Below the pieces are notes generated by a model. It did no database searches. It worked only from the letters and a program-made list of their open reading frames with translations, and was not told the DNA's origin. 39,056 bases of DNA from an uncultured Spirochaetaceae bacterium (lineage in GTDB: Bacteria > Spirochaetota > Spirochaetia > Treponematales > Treponemataceae), in the NCBI GenBank assembly GCA_902797305.1, contig CADBSK010000085.1, positions 1-39,056 on the forward strand, in the 5' to 3' direction. Positions 15,821 to 23,421 of this stretch are shown here, piece after piece. Positions within the stretch are counted from its first letter, which is position 1, and the number at the start of each line of letters is the position of its first letter. The translations under genes and the position numbers were made by a program.

Positions 15821-18208
15821 ATGACAGTTTTTTTATTTTGTTTATTACTTACAGTATTTGCATCTAATCCGATTAATGCAAGACAGATAAAGCCTTTGTA
15901 CAAATTACCTGACCAAAAGGTATCGGATGAAGCTGCCGGAGAGACTGATTCTATGATTATTGGAACAGCCAAAGGATTGTTCAGTCTTAAAAATGGGACG
16001 GCTGCAGTTCCTTTATGGACAGAAGGCTCAGTTGAACAGGTTGCTCGTGTAGAATATTCCGATTCTGAAGGAAAAACTGTTGAGAACTGGTATTTTAGAA
16101 CTAATCAGGGTGTTTTATTTTCTTCTGATCTTGAAAGTTTTGAATTAAAAAATGAAGGATTACCTTTTTTAACAATTAAAAGCTATATTCAGGGAAATAT
16201 TTCTTATGAAAAGCAAATACACCAGTTAAAAGATCTTGCAATTAACCCTTTAAATCCAAAGCAAATTGTAACCGCCACAAAAGATCATGTTTATTTCAGC
16301 CGTGATGGCGGTGCCACATGGAAAAATATTGGTTCGATGAGCATGCGAACCAGTGGGATGAAGGCCGTTGCAATCGGACAGATGCCTTTAACCTTAAAAG
16401 ATGGAACAAAAACTACAGAAACTGTTATTTTTATGAGCCATCCATATTATGGTTTGTCGTATTACAAACCAGATGCCTATAAGCCAGCATGGTATGATGT
16501 TACTAAAGGTTTTGAAATGATGCCAACGATGAAAAGTCCTGACGAGATAGCAGATATTCTTCCTGTTGTGCAAAAAAGTGCCGATGGGCTTGAGTATACA
16601 GACATTTATTTATCTCAGGCATATATTCCTCGACTTTATAAAATGGACTGGCCAAATCGCTGTGGTGTTCAAATCTATAAGGGAACAGAGCCCTGCGAAA
16701 CGTTTGATGGTCTTACAAGTGTAGATAATTTTCTTGTATTTAGTCAGATAGAAAATATCGGTTCTCTAAATATGCAGACAAATGAACTGAATGGAAATCC
16801 AGAACAGCTTTCAACATGGAAAGAATGCTTTGAGTTTGCTCCAGGGCTTACAAATTGCGCATGGATTCCGGCAGGTTATACCGGAATGGGTAAGGGACTT
16901 TGCCTAAACGAATTGTGGCTTTTGTATCCGGGTACAGTAAATACCGAGTATGGTCAGATTGCTGATAATAGAAAAGCGATATATGTAAGTGCATATCAGT
17001 GTAGATTGCAACAGGGAATTGATAAGTTTAGAAAAATTATAAAAGACAATAATTTGAACAGTCTAGTTATTGATATGAAAGATGACTATGGACTTTTGCG
17101 TTATGATACAAAAGATCCACTTGTTAAATCTAAAGCAAAGATTACTCAATATGCAGTTGACCTCGATCATTTTATCAGCGAGTTTAAAAAAGATGATGTT
17201 TATTTGATTGCCCGTATTGTAACTTTTAAAGACCGCAATCTTGCAAAAATTGCAAACGGAAAATATGCTGTCTGGAATTATAAAACAAACCAGCCATGGC
17301 TGGGAATCAAAGAATACGAAAAAATCGTAAATGAAGAAACTGGGGAAGAAACTCGCGGAGAACCAATCGCATGGTATGACGAAAACTGGGTAGATCCATA
17401 TTGTCAGGAAGTATGGGAATATAATGTTGCGATAGCAAAAGAACTTATTGCCCGTGGTTTTGACGAGATACAGTTTGACTATATTCGTTTTCCTACTGAC
17501 GGGTACAATCTTGCTTCTGCAAGTTATAGATGGAAGAGTCAGGGAATGGACAAAGAAAGTGCCCTTGTTTCCTTCTTGCGCTATGCTCGTGAAAATATCG
17601 ACGCACCAATCGGAATCGATATTTACGGAGCAAACGGCTGGTACAGAACAGGTACTCGAACCGGTCAGGATGTAGAATTGATGGCTGAATATGTAGACGT
17701 AATCGGGCCGATGTTCTATCCGTCCCACTTTGAAAATGCGTTCCTTAATTATCCTCCTTACGAAGATAGGCCTTATCGTATTTATTATTATGGTACTTAT
17801 CGAAATACTGTTATGGCTCGTAACAGAGTAATAGTACGACCGTGGGTACAGGCTTTTTATCTGAATGTAAGCTACGACCGCAAGTTCTACAATAAAGAAT
17901 ATGTTCAAAAAGAAGTATTTGGTGTTCGTGATGGTGGAAATCATGGATATATGCATTGGAATAATTCTGGAAAATATGACATGATAAGTCCGGATGTAAA
18001 AGCAGAAGACGAGTTCATTGGTACCTGTCCAGAAGCAGACAAACAATATAGAAAACCTGCAATCGGAAGCGAAAAAATGCCTCAGAGCAAATTTGTTGAA
18101 CCAGGTGAGCAAAAAGAGGCTACAACAGCTTACGAAAAAATGCGACAGAAAAAACATCAGAATTATTCGACTTTTTTGCTTTCGTTTCCAAAGTTTAAGA
18201 TAAATTAA
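15821..18208 (+). CDS. Secreted protein with BNR/propeller-like N-terminus and GHL (DUF4015) TIM-barrel domain
   Basis: 795 residues from ATG 15821. A longer open frame exists from 15752, but that start lies inside the upstream terminator. The new N-terminus MTVFLFCLLLTVFASNPINA is a hydrophobic, export-like segment, unusually short of basic residues. Residues 30-370 are beta-rich with a BNR/sortilin-style repeat (VYFSRDGGATWKNIG near 157-171) and likely form a propeller. Residues about 380-750 match the PF13200 GHL putative glycoside hydrolase family: AIYVSAYQCR, SLVIDMKDDYGLLRY, YLIARIVTFKD, YDENWVDPYCQEVWEY, GFDEIQFDYIRFPTDG with the likely catalytic Asp/Glu, and IGIDIYGANGW. Substrate unknown; a cell-wall or surface glycan is plausible. 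A Lys/Gln-rich tail ends it. mnmE follows 11 bases later. Confidence 0.85.
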   Translation: MTVFLFCLLLTVFASNPINARQIKPLYKLPDQKVSDEAAGETDSMIIGTAKGLFSLKNGTAAVPLWTEGSVEQVARVEYSDSEGKTVENWYFRTNQGVLFSSDLESFELKNEGLPFLTIKSYIQGNISYEKQIHQLKDLAINPLNPKQIVTATKDHVYFSRDGGATWKNIGSMSMRTSGMKAVAIGQMPLTLKDGTKTTETVIFMSHPYYGLSYYKPDAYKPAWYDVTKGFEMMPTMKSPDEIADILPVVQKSADGLEYTDIYLSQAYIPRLYKMDWPNRCGVQIYKGTEPCETFDGLTSVDNFLVFSQIENIGSLNMQTNELNGNPEQLSTWKECFEFAPGLTNCAWIPAGYTGMGKGLCLNELWLLYPGTVNTEYGQIADNRKAIYVSAYQCRLQQGIDKFRKIIKDNNLNSLVIDMKDDYGLLRYDTKDPLVKSKAKITQYAVDLDHFISEFKKDDVYLIARIVTFKDRNLAKIANGKYAVWNYKTNQPWLGIKEYEKIVNEETGEETRGEPIAWYDENWVDPYCQEVWEYNVAIAKELIARGFDEIQFDYIRFPTDGYNLASASYRWKSQGMDKESALVSFLRYARENIDAPIGIDIYGANGWYRTGTRTGQDVELMAEYVDVIGPMFYPSHFENAFLNYPPYEDRPYRIYYYGTYRNTVMARNRVIVRPWVQAFYLNVSYDRKFYNKEYVQKEVFGVRDGGNHGYMHWNNSGKYDMISPDVKAEDEFIGTCPEADKQYRKPAIGSEKMPQSKFVEPGEQKEATTAYEKMRQKKHQNYSTFLLSFPKFKIN

Positions 18209-18219
18209 GGGAAAAACAA

Positions 18220-19605
18220 ATGCCTAATCCAAAATACGCTCCAGAAGAACCGATTTGTGCGATTGCAACCCCACTTGCACCAAGTGCACTTGGAATTGTA
18301 AGAGCGAGTGGTAAAAACTCCATTGAACTTTTGAGCAAACTTTTTTCGAGACCAAAAGCGCTGGAACAAGCTCCAGGAAATACTCTTGTGTATGGCTGGA
18401 TTAAAGACGGCGATATAAAAATTGATGAAGTTATGGTTGCAGTTTACCGTGCTCCAAAGAGTTTTACAGGCGAAGATTTAGTTGAAATAAACTGTCACGG
18501 TGGGCCCGGCGTAGTTATGTCGATTCAAAATCTTCTTCTCAATAACGGATTCAGACAGGCAGAAAAAGGTGAATTTACTTTTAGAGCATATATAAACGGA
18601 AAAGCCGATTTAACAAAAGCAGAGGCAGTTCAGGAAATTATCGACTCTCATACAGGAGAAGGTCGTAGCCGTGCTGCGGGGCGTCTTGCAGGAAATCTAT
18701 TTCAGGAAATTTCTTCGATAAAGACACTAATTACAGACACACTTGCAGCAATTGAAGTAGAAATTGAATATCCAGAAGATGAAGAGACTATTGCGGATTC
18801 TTTTGATACGAACAATTTAAAAATTGCGGAAGAAAGGTTAAAGGCGTTGGTTGATTCCTGGAAAGGTGAAAAACTCTATCAGGATGGTGCAAGAGTTGTA
18901 TTGTGCGGTAGAACAAATGCCGGAAAATCAAGTCTCTTCAATAGTATTTTAAAAGAAGAACGGGCAATTGTAAGCGATATAGAAGGTACAACTCGCGACT
19001 GGATAGAAAGTTTTGTCGACATTGACGGAATCCCCGTCCGATTGTTTGATACTGCAGGATTGCGGGAAACTCAGGATGTGATTGAAGCTCACGGCGTTGA
19101 ATTGACTCGTTCTCTAAGTAAAGATGCAGACGTTGTTTTATATTTATGTGATAGTTCGACAGGTCTTATAGACGACGATTTAGACTTTTTAAAGTCGTGC
19201 AAAGAACCTTTAATTTTAGTCTGGAACAAATGTGATAAAGATACTTCTCATACGGCAGAGGATTCGGTTCTTTCTTCTGTTAAAATGCTAAAAGACCAGG
19301 TTAAAATCAGTGCTAAAACCGGTAATGGCTTAAATGACTTATACAAGGCAATAAAAAAAGTAATTACTTGCGGAGTAACAACTGAACGTGTACAGGCTGG
19401 TTTGGGATCTGCAAGACAGAAATCTGCTGTAGAAGAAGCCCTTGAAAGCGTAAGACATGCTCAATTTGTTGCAGAAGATTTTACTCTGGATGCCGTAGTT
19501 CAAGATTTAGAAGAAGCCCTAAATTGTCTTGGAGAGGTAACTGGAGAAGTTACCCCTGATGACGTTTTAGGTTCTATCTTTTCTCATTTTTGCGTAGGAA
19601 AATAA
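18220..19605 (+). CDS. mnmE: tRNA uridine-5-carboxymethylaminomethyl modification GTPase MnmE
   Basis: 461 residues, full length. The N-terminal tetrahydrofolate-binding domain begins ICAIATPLAPSALGIVRASG and has FTGEDLVEINCHGG and GEFTFRAYINGKADLTKAEA. The G domain carries G1 GRTNAGKSS (about residue 230), G2 EGTTRD, G3 DTAGLRET and G4 NKCD. The C-terminus DDVLGSIFSHFCVGK includes the invariant Cys of the FCIGK motif. With MnmG it installs the 5-carboxymethylaminomethyl group on wobble U34 of certain tRNAs, in the cytosol. AAGGGA before the ATG is a good ribosome-binding site. It sits behind a secreted GHL protein in one apparent transcript and converges on the next gene with a 1-base gap. 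Confidence 0.97.
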   Translation: MPNPKYAPEEPICAIATPLAPSALGIVRASGKNSIELLSKLFSRPKALEQAPGNTLVYGWIKDGDIKIDEVMVAVYRAPKSFTGEDLVEINCHGGPGVVMSIQNLLLNNGFRQAEKGEFTFRAYINGKADLTKAEAVQEIIDSHTGEGRSRAAGRLAGNLFQEISSIKTLITDTLAAIEVEIEYPEDEETIADSFDTNNLKIAEERLKALVDSWKGEKLYQDGARVVLCGRTNAGKSSLFNSILKEERAIVSDIEGTTRDWIESFVDIDGIPVRLFDTAGLRETQDVIEAHGVELTRSLSKDADVVLYLCDSSTGLIDDDLDFLKSCKEPLILVWNKCDKDTSHTAEDSVLSSVKMLKDQVKISAKTGNGLNDLYKAIKKVITCGVTTERVQAGLGSARQKSAVEEALESVRHAQFVAEDFTLDAVVQDLEEALNCLGEVTGEVTPDDVLGSIFSHFCVGK

Positions 19606-19606
19606 A

Positions 19607-20845
19607 CTATCTGAGTTTAGAACGAATTGCCTCTGCAAATGCGGCACGAGTTCCTTTTGTTGTAAAAGCCTGCGAAAGTCCTGCCAACGGTGGGTTACTT
19701 GCAGCTATGAAAAAGCGGGCATCATCTGCCTGTCTGTCAGGTGTTGAAGCATTTTTGTCTGTTGGAGCTAGTTCTGTTTGATTGCTAAGAGAACCCTGCA
19801 ATTCTTTTGCAAGGGATTTAAGACTTTTCTTAACGATTTTATTTTTTGAAAGTGGAACAGCCATAATTATAGGGGCGGTAAAACTTCTTTCGTTGAGTAT
19901 TGATGGTATATAAGTCGATTTGTATTTAGCAATAAATTCACGTTCAATTCTTCTGTGCTGAGAAAGAGACATAATTGCGATTGTATTTATCGAATCGTTT
20001 GAGGAGATAAAAGCTCGAACATCTTTTACGCTCATGGAAAGGAAATTCTTTGGAAGTAGTCCGTAAGTTTTCCATTCATTAATCATTTGTGCTGTCTGGT
20101 AAAACTCACCATCAATGGCAAATAATTCATCAGCCAAATTGTAAAAAGATTGAACAGAAACCTTTCCGGCTTTGATGTTTGCACGGATTTTTTCAACTAC
20201 GGAATCATAGGCTTTTTTCCCTGAAACAGATTCTAAAAGAGCTCCCATAATGTTTATGAGTTCTATATCGTCACCTGCGGCAAAAATGATAGGGGCCATA
20301 GTTGAAGATTTTGTTTTAGATGCAAGAGTTTGAACATCTTGCCAGGTTATTAGTTCTTTTATTTGAGCAGATTTTGCCTTTTCTTTATGATATGCGATTT
20401 CGTAATTGTCCAGTAAGAGAGGAATTGCGGTAATTTTTTCTGCAGTCCGAGGTACAATTGCTTGAATTGAAGAAGGCATATTAGAAACAATATCCTTAGA
20501 AAAGCCTGTTTTGCGTTTTGCGGCGAGTTTTGTGGCGTAGGTTGCATTTTCTCCATTGTATAAGAAGAGAAGGTCAGGTTTTTTTTGTCCTTTTAATGCA
20601 TATTCAAGAGATTTGTTTTCATCTAAAACTAAAATATTGTATGGGTCAGATTTCTTATTTCTTCTTTTATGTGTAGAGTTTAATACCTTAGAAATATTTT
20701 CTACATTTTCCTGTGAAATACCGTAAAAAGCTGCAATTGGTTTGCGATTAACTAATCCAAGAATTATAAAAAATAAAAGGAAAAAGAAGAGAATACAAGC
20801 GCTGATAAGAACAGCAAGTTTCTTAATTGAAAGTTTAAAATTCAT
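19607..20845 (-). CDS. Membrane-anchored extracellular solute-binding-like protein (orphan)
   Basis: 412 residues. The N-terminus MNFKLSIKKLAVLISACILF leads a long hydrophobic helix (about residues 10-33) without a lipobox or clear cleavage site, so it is probably an uncleaved anchor. The rest resembles family-1 (MalE/UgpB-type) binding proteins: LKGQKKPDLLFLYNGENATYA, VPRTAEKITAIPLLLDNYEI with AYHKEK, ELITWQDVQTLASK, and a late block TAPIIMAVPLSKNKIVKKSL. No permease or ATPase genes are adjacent. The last 60 residues look low in order (NQTELAPTDKNASTPDRQAD). Ligand unknown. No strong ribosome-binding site is seen. It could be a sensor or a receptor for a transporter elsewhere. Confidence 0.7.
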   Translation of the reverse strand: MNFKLSIKKLAVLISACILFFFLLFFIILGLVNRKPIAAFYGISQENVENISKVLNSTHKRRNKKSDPYNILVLDENKSLEYALKGQKKPDLLFLYNGENATYATKLAAKRKTGFSKDIVSNMPSSIQAIVPRTAEKITAIPLLLDNYEIAYHKEKAKSAQIKELITWQDVQTLASKTKSSTMAPIIFAAGDDIELINIMGALLESVSGKKAYDSVVEKIRANIKAGKVSVQSFYNLADELFAIDGEFYQTAQMINEWKTYGLLPKNFLSMSVKDVRAFISSNDSINTIAIMSLSQHRRIEREFIAKYKSTYIPSILNERSFTAPIIMAVPLSKNKIVKKSLKSLAKELQGSLSNQTELAPTDKNASTPDRQADDARFFIAASNPPLAGLSQAFTTKGTRAAFAEAIRSKLR

Positions 20846-20895
20846 ATTTTAATTTTATCACAATTTTTTTAATGATTATAGATAAAATCTGGTCA

Positions 20896-20961
20896 AAAAA
20901 CGGCTAATTCTAAATGAAAAACGGACAAAAAATTGATATCTCTGATAAGTTACGATAAAAT
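20896..20961 (+). promoter_or_regulatory. Predicted leaderless promoter of the ANTAR gene with phased direct repeats
   Basis: TTGATA (20933-20938), a 17-base spacer and TAAAAT (20956-20961) form a good sigma-70-type promoter. ATG 20968 begins only 6 bases after the -10 box, so the transcript would start at or next to the start codon. Two copies of AAAAACGG (20896-20903 and 20917-20924) lie just upstream, spaced 21 bases start to start, about two helical turns, as expected for an activator site. Confidence 0.5.
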
Positions 20962-20967
20962 ATAACT

Positions 20968-21180
20968 ATGTCTGCAGAGATAACAAAAAAAGAACTTTCT
21001 AATGAAGATAAACAGCTGATTCTGCGGGCAAAATTTGCCTTGATGCATTATTTAAAAATGACAGAAGAACAAGCACATAAATTTATAGAAAAACAGTCGA
21101 TGAATCTAAGACAAAGCAAAGTAAAAACAGCTATCAGTATTTTAAACACTTACGATGTAAAGAATTTCATGCTGGATTAA
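20968..21180 (+). CDS. Standalone ANTAR-domain protein
   Basis: 70 residues. Residues about 15-58 fit the ANTAR RNA-binding domain (PF03861): a first helix LILRAKFALMHYLKMTEEQA, then HKFIEKQSMNLRQSKVKTAI and SILN. The alanine, LM and TEEQAHKFI positions agree with the family pattern (A..LM...LTE.EAY..L...AM..R). Known ANTAR proteins bind paired hexaloop hairpins in leader RNAs and prevent termination, and they are usually fused to a receiver or sensor domain. None is present here, so control may lie in expression or in a partner. No ribosome-binding site is seen, and a predicted promoter suggests a leaderless message. htpG follows 104 bases downstream. Confidence 0.65.
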   Translation: MSAEITKKELSNEDKQLILRAKFALMHYLKMTEEQAHKFIEKQSMNLRQSKVKTAISILNTYDVKNFMLD

Positions 21181-21219
21181 ATTTATAAACTGGAAATTAA
21201 GGCTTTTTAACAAAATTTA

Positions 21220-21248
21220 TTGCCGTTAAGCTATTTTTTTTATTATAT
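21220..21248 (+). promoter_or_regulatory. Candidate htpG promoter
   Basis: TTGCCG (21220-21225), a 17-base spacer and TTATAT (21243-21248). A shifted -10, TATTAT at 21241-21246, is also possible. The 104-base gap holds no CIRCE inverted repeat that I can see. GAGG shortly before ATG 21285 is the ribosome-binding site. Confidence 0.35.
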
Positions 21249-21284
21249 TTAAATAAAAAAAGAAAACATACGAGGCTAATAAAC

Positions 21285-23261
21285 ATGGCAAAACACGAGT
21301 TTCAGACTGAAGTAAATCAACTTTTACAACTTTTAATTCATTCTTTGTATTCAAACAAAGATATTTTCTTGCGCGAAATTGTTAGTAACGGTTCGGACGC
21401 ATTGGACAAGTTAAAGTATCTTACAGTTTCTGATGATGCGTATAAAAACATTAAATTTGAACCACGCCTGGACATTTCTTTTGATGACAAAGCCGGAGTT
21501 TTGGTAGTTCAGGATTCTGGAATTGGTATGACTGATGAGGATTTGCAGAACAACCTCGGTACAATTGCCCGTTCTGGAACAAAGGCATTCCTTTCAAAAT
21601 TGACTGCAGAAGCAACAAAGGATTCTAACCTGATTGGACAATTCGGTGTTGGTTTCTATTCTGCATTTATGGCTGCAAAAAAAATCGATGTATATACACG
21701 AAAGGCTGCTTCGGACGGAAAAATCTGGCATTGGAGTTCAGATGGAACTAATTCTTACGATTTGGATGAAGTTAGTCCGGAATCAGAAGCAGCTAAAAAA
21801 TATGGTTTTGATAAGGTAGAATTGAGCGGTTCTGCAATTGTTATGACTTTAAATGACGATAGCAAAGAATATGCAAGCCGCTGGAAGATTGAAGAACTTA
21901 TTAAAAAGTATTCTGATCATATCGCTTTCCCAATTTATCTTCACTATGAAAAAAATGATTATGATGATAAGGGCAATGTTAAATCAACAGAACAAAAGGT
22001 TGATCAGGTAAACAGTGCTTCGGCCCTCTGGAAAAAATCAAAGAGTGAACTTAAGGCAGAAGATTACAATGAATTCTATAAGACAATCGGTCACGATGGT
22101 CAGGAACCTTTGCATTACGTACATACACACGCAGAAGGAACTCAGGAATATACAACTTTGTTCTTTGTCCCACAGACTGCTCCGTTTGATATGTACCAGG
22201 CTGACTATAAGAGCGGGGTAAAATTGTATGTAAAGCGCGTATTCATTACAGATGATGATCGCGAACTTTTACCTGCATATTTAAGATTCGTTCGTGGTGT
22301 AATTGATTCAGAAGATTTGCCATTGAATGTAAGCCGTGAAATCTTGCAGCAGAACAGAATTCTCGAAAATATTAAGAGTGCTTCTGTTAAAAAGCTCTTG
22401 AGCGAATTTAAGAAAATGGGCGAAGCTGCAGATAAGGCAAAAAAAGTTGAAGAAAGCGCTCGTTCAGAAGATGATAAAAAAGCAATTGAAAAATGGAATA
22501 AGTTTGTTAAGAATTACAACCGTCCAATGAAGGAAGGTTTGTACTCTGACTACGCAAACCGCGATGAAATCGCAGAAATTGTACGCTTTAAGTCTACAGA
22601 CGCAAGTGGAACTGGCGATGGCAACTACACAAGTTTTGCTGAATATGTTAACCGCATGAAGCCAGAACAGAAAGCTATCTACTACATCACTGGTAGTGAT
22701 GAAAAGAACATGCGTGCTAATCCGTTGCTCAAGGCTTATGTAAACAAAGGATTCGAAGTACTTATTCTTGATGATGATATCGATGAAATCGTAATCGGTG
22801 GTTACGGAAAATACAAAGACTTTGAACTTAAGGCTGTAAACCGTTCTGGTAGTGACGAAGATCTTGGAGTAGACAAGGAAGAAGCTAAAAAGAAGGAAGA
22901 AGAATTCAAGCCTGTTACAGAAAAACTTCAGAAAGCTCTTGGCGAAAAGGTTAAAGAAGTTAAACTTTCTAAGACTTTGAGCGGTGAAAATCCTTCTTGT
23001 ATCGTTGTTGATGAAAATGATCCAAGTTACCAGATGATTCAAATGATGAAGACTATGGGACAGAACGGACCAGATCTAAAGCCAATTCTTGAAGTAAATG
23101 GAGATCATCCAATTCTTGCAAAAGTTCGTGACAGTTCAGATGAGGCGTTTATCGCTGATGCTGCAGAGGTTTTGCTTGACCAGGCACTCCTGATTGCAGG
23201 CGTTGAACTTAAAGAACCAAGTGCATTTGTAAAGAGTTTGAATAATTTGTTGTCTAAATAA
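21285..23261 (+). CDS. htpG: Molecular chaperone HtpG (Hsp90)
   Basis: 658 residues, normal for bacterial Hsp90. The N-terminal GHKL ATPase domain shows YSNKDIFLREIVSNGSDALD (catalytic Glu and adenine-site Asn), VQDSGIGMTDEDL, GTIARSGTKAFL and GQFGVGFYSAFM. The middle domain has FFVPQTAPFDMY, LYVKRVFITDDDRELLPAYL, and FVRGVIDSEDLPLNVSREIL with the conserved catalytic-loop Arg region. The C-terminal dimerisation domain ends SLNNLLSK, with no eukaryotic EEVD tail. It is a cytosolic ATP-dependent chaperone for late folding steps. It has its own candidate promoter and a perfect terminator, so it is probably monocistronic, or partly co-transcribed with the upstream ANTAR gene. Confidence 0.98.
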   Translation: MAKHEFQTEVNQLLQLLIHSLYSNKDIFLREIVSNGSDALDKLKYLTVSDDAYKNIKFEPRLDISFDDKAGVLVVQDSGIGMTDEDLQNNLGTIARSGTKAFLSKLTAEATKDSNLIGQFGVGFYSAFMAAKKIDVYTRKAASDGKIWHWSSDGTNSYDLDEVSPESEAAKKYGFDKVELSGSAIVMTLNDDSKEYASRWKIEELIKKYSDHIAFPIYLHYEKNDYDDKGNVKSTEQKVDQVNSASALWKKSKSELKAEDYNEFYKTIGHDGQEPLHYVHTHAEGTQEYTTLFFVPQTAPFDMYQADYKSGVKLYVKRVFITDDDRELLPAYLRFVRGVIDSEDLPLNVSREILQQNRILENIKSASVKKLLSEFKKMGEAADKAKKVEESARSEDDKKAIEKWNKFVKNYNRPMKEGLYSDYANRDEIAEIVRFKSTDASGTGDGNYTSFAEYVNRMKPEQKAIYYITGSDEKNMRANPLLKAYVNKGFEVLILDDDIDEIVIGGYGKYKDFELKAVNRSGSDEDLGVDKEEAKKKEEEFKPVTEKLQKALGEKVKEVKLSKTLSGENPSCIVVDENDPSYQMIQMMKTMGQNGPDLKPILEVNGDHPILAKVRDSSDEAFIADAAEVLLDQALLIAGVELKEPSAFVKSLNNLLSK

Positions 23262-23328
23262 TCATTGGATAGTGTAGTTTAGACATATTGAATCACCTGG
23301 TCAGAAAGATTATGGTGGTTGCATCTAG

Positions 23329-23367
23329 AAACGGGTTGTCCAAAAGACGTGGACAACCCGTTTTTTT
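23329..23367 (+). terminator. Rho-independent terminator after htpG
   Basis: A perfect 13-bp stem, AAACGGGTTGTCC (23329-23341) and GGACAACCCGTTT (23351-23363), with a 9-base loop; the T-run continues to 23367. It lies 67 bases after the htpG stop. The minus-strand exporter genes also run toward it, but that face has a poor T-run. Confidence 0.93.
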
Positions 23368-23421
23368 ATGCAAAAAAAATTAATTCTTTTACGTATAAAA
23401 ATAAATAAATGTTATAATAGA

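Noticed and set aside
17063..18157. 364-codon open frame antisense to the GHL gene
   Set aside because: Lies wholly inside a well-supported gene on the other strand; Phe/Ile-rich with no domain, promoter or ribosome-binding site.
21181..21284. Dual-hexaloop ANTAR target or CIRCE heat-shock element in the htpG leader
   Set aside because: No pair of six-base-loop hairpins and no TTAGCACTC-N9-GAGTGCTAA-type repeat could be found.
22464..23042. 192-codon open frame antisense to htpG
   Set aside because: Shadow of a strongly conserved gene, with low-complexity Phe-rich composition.
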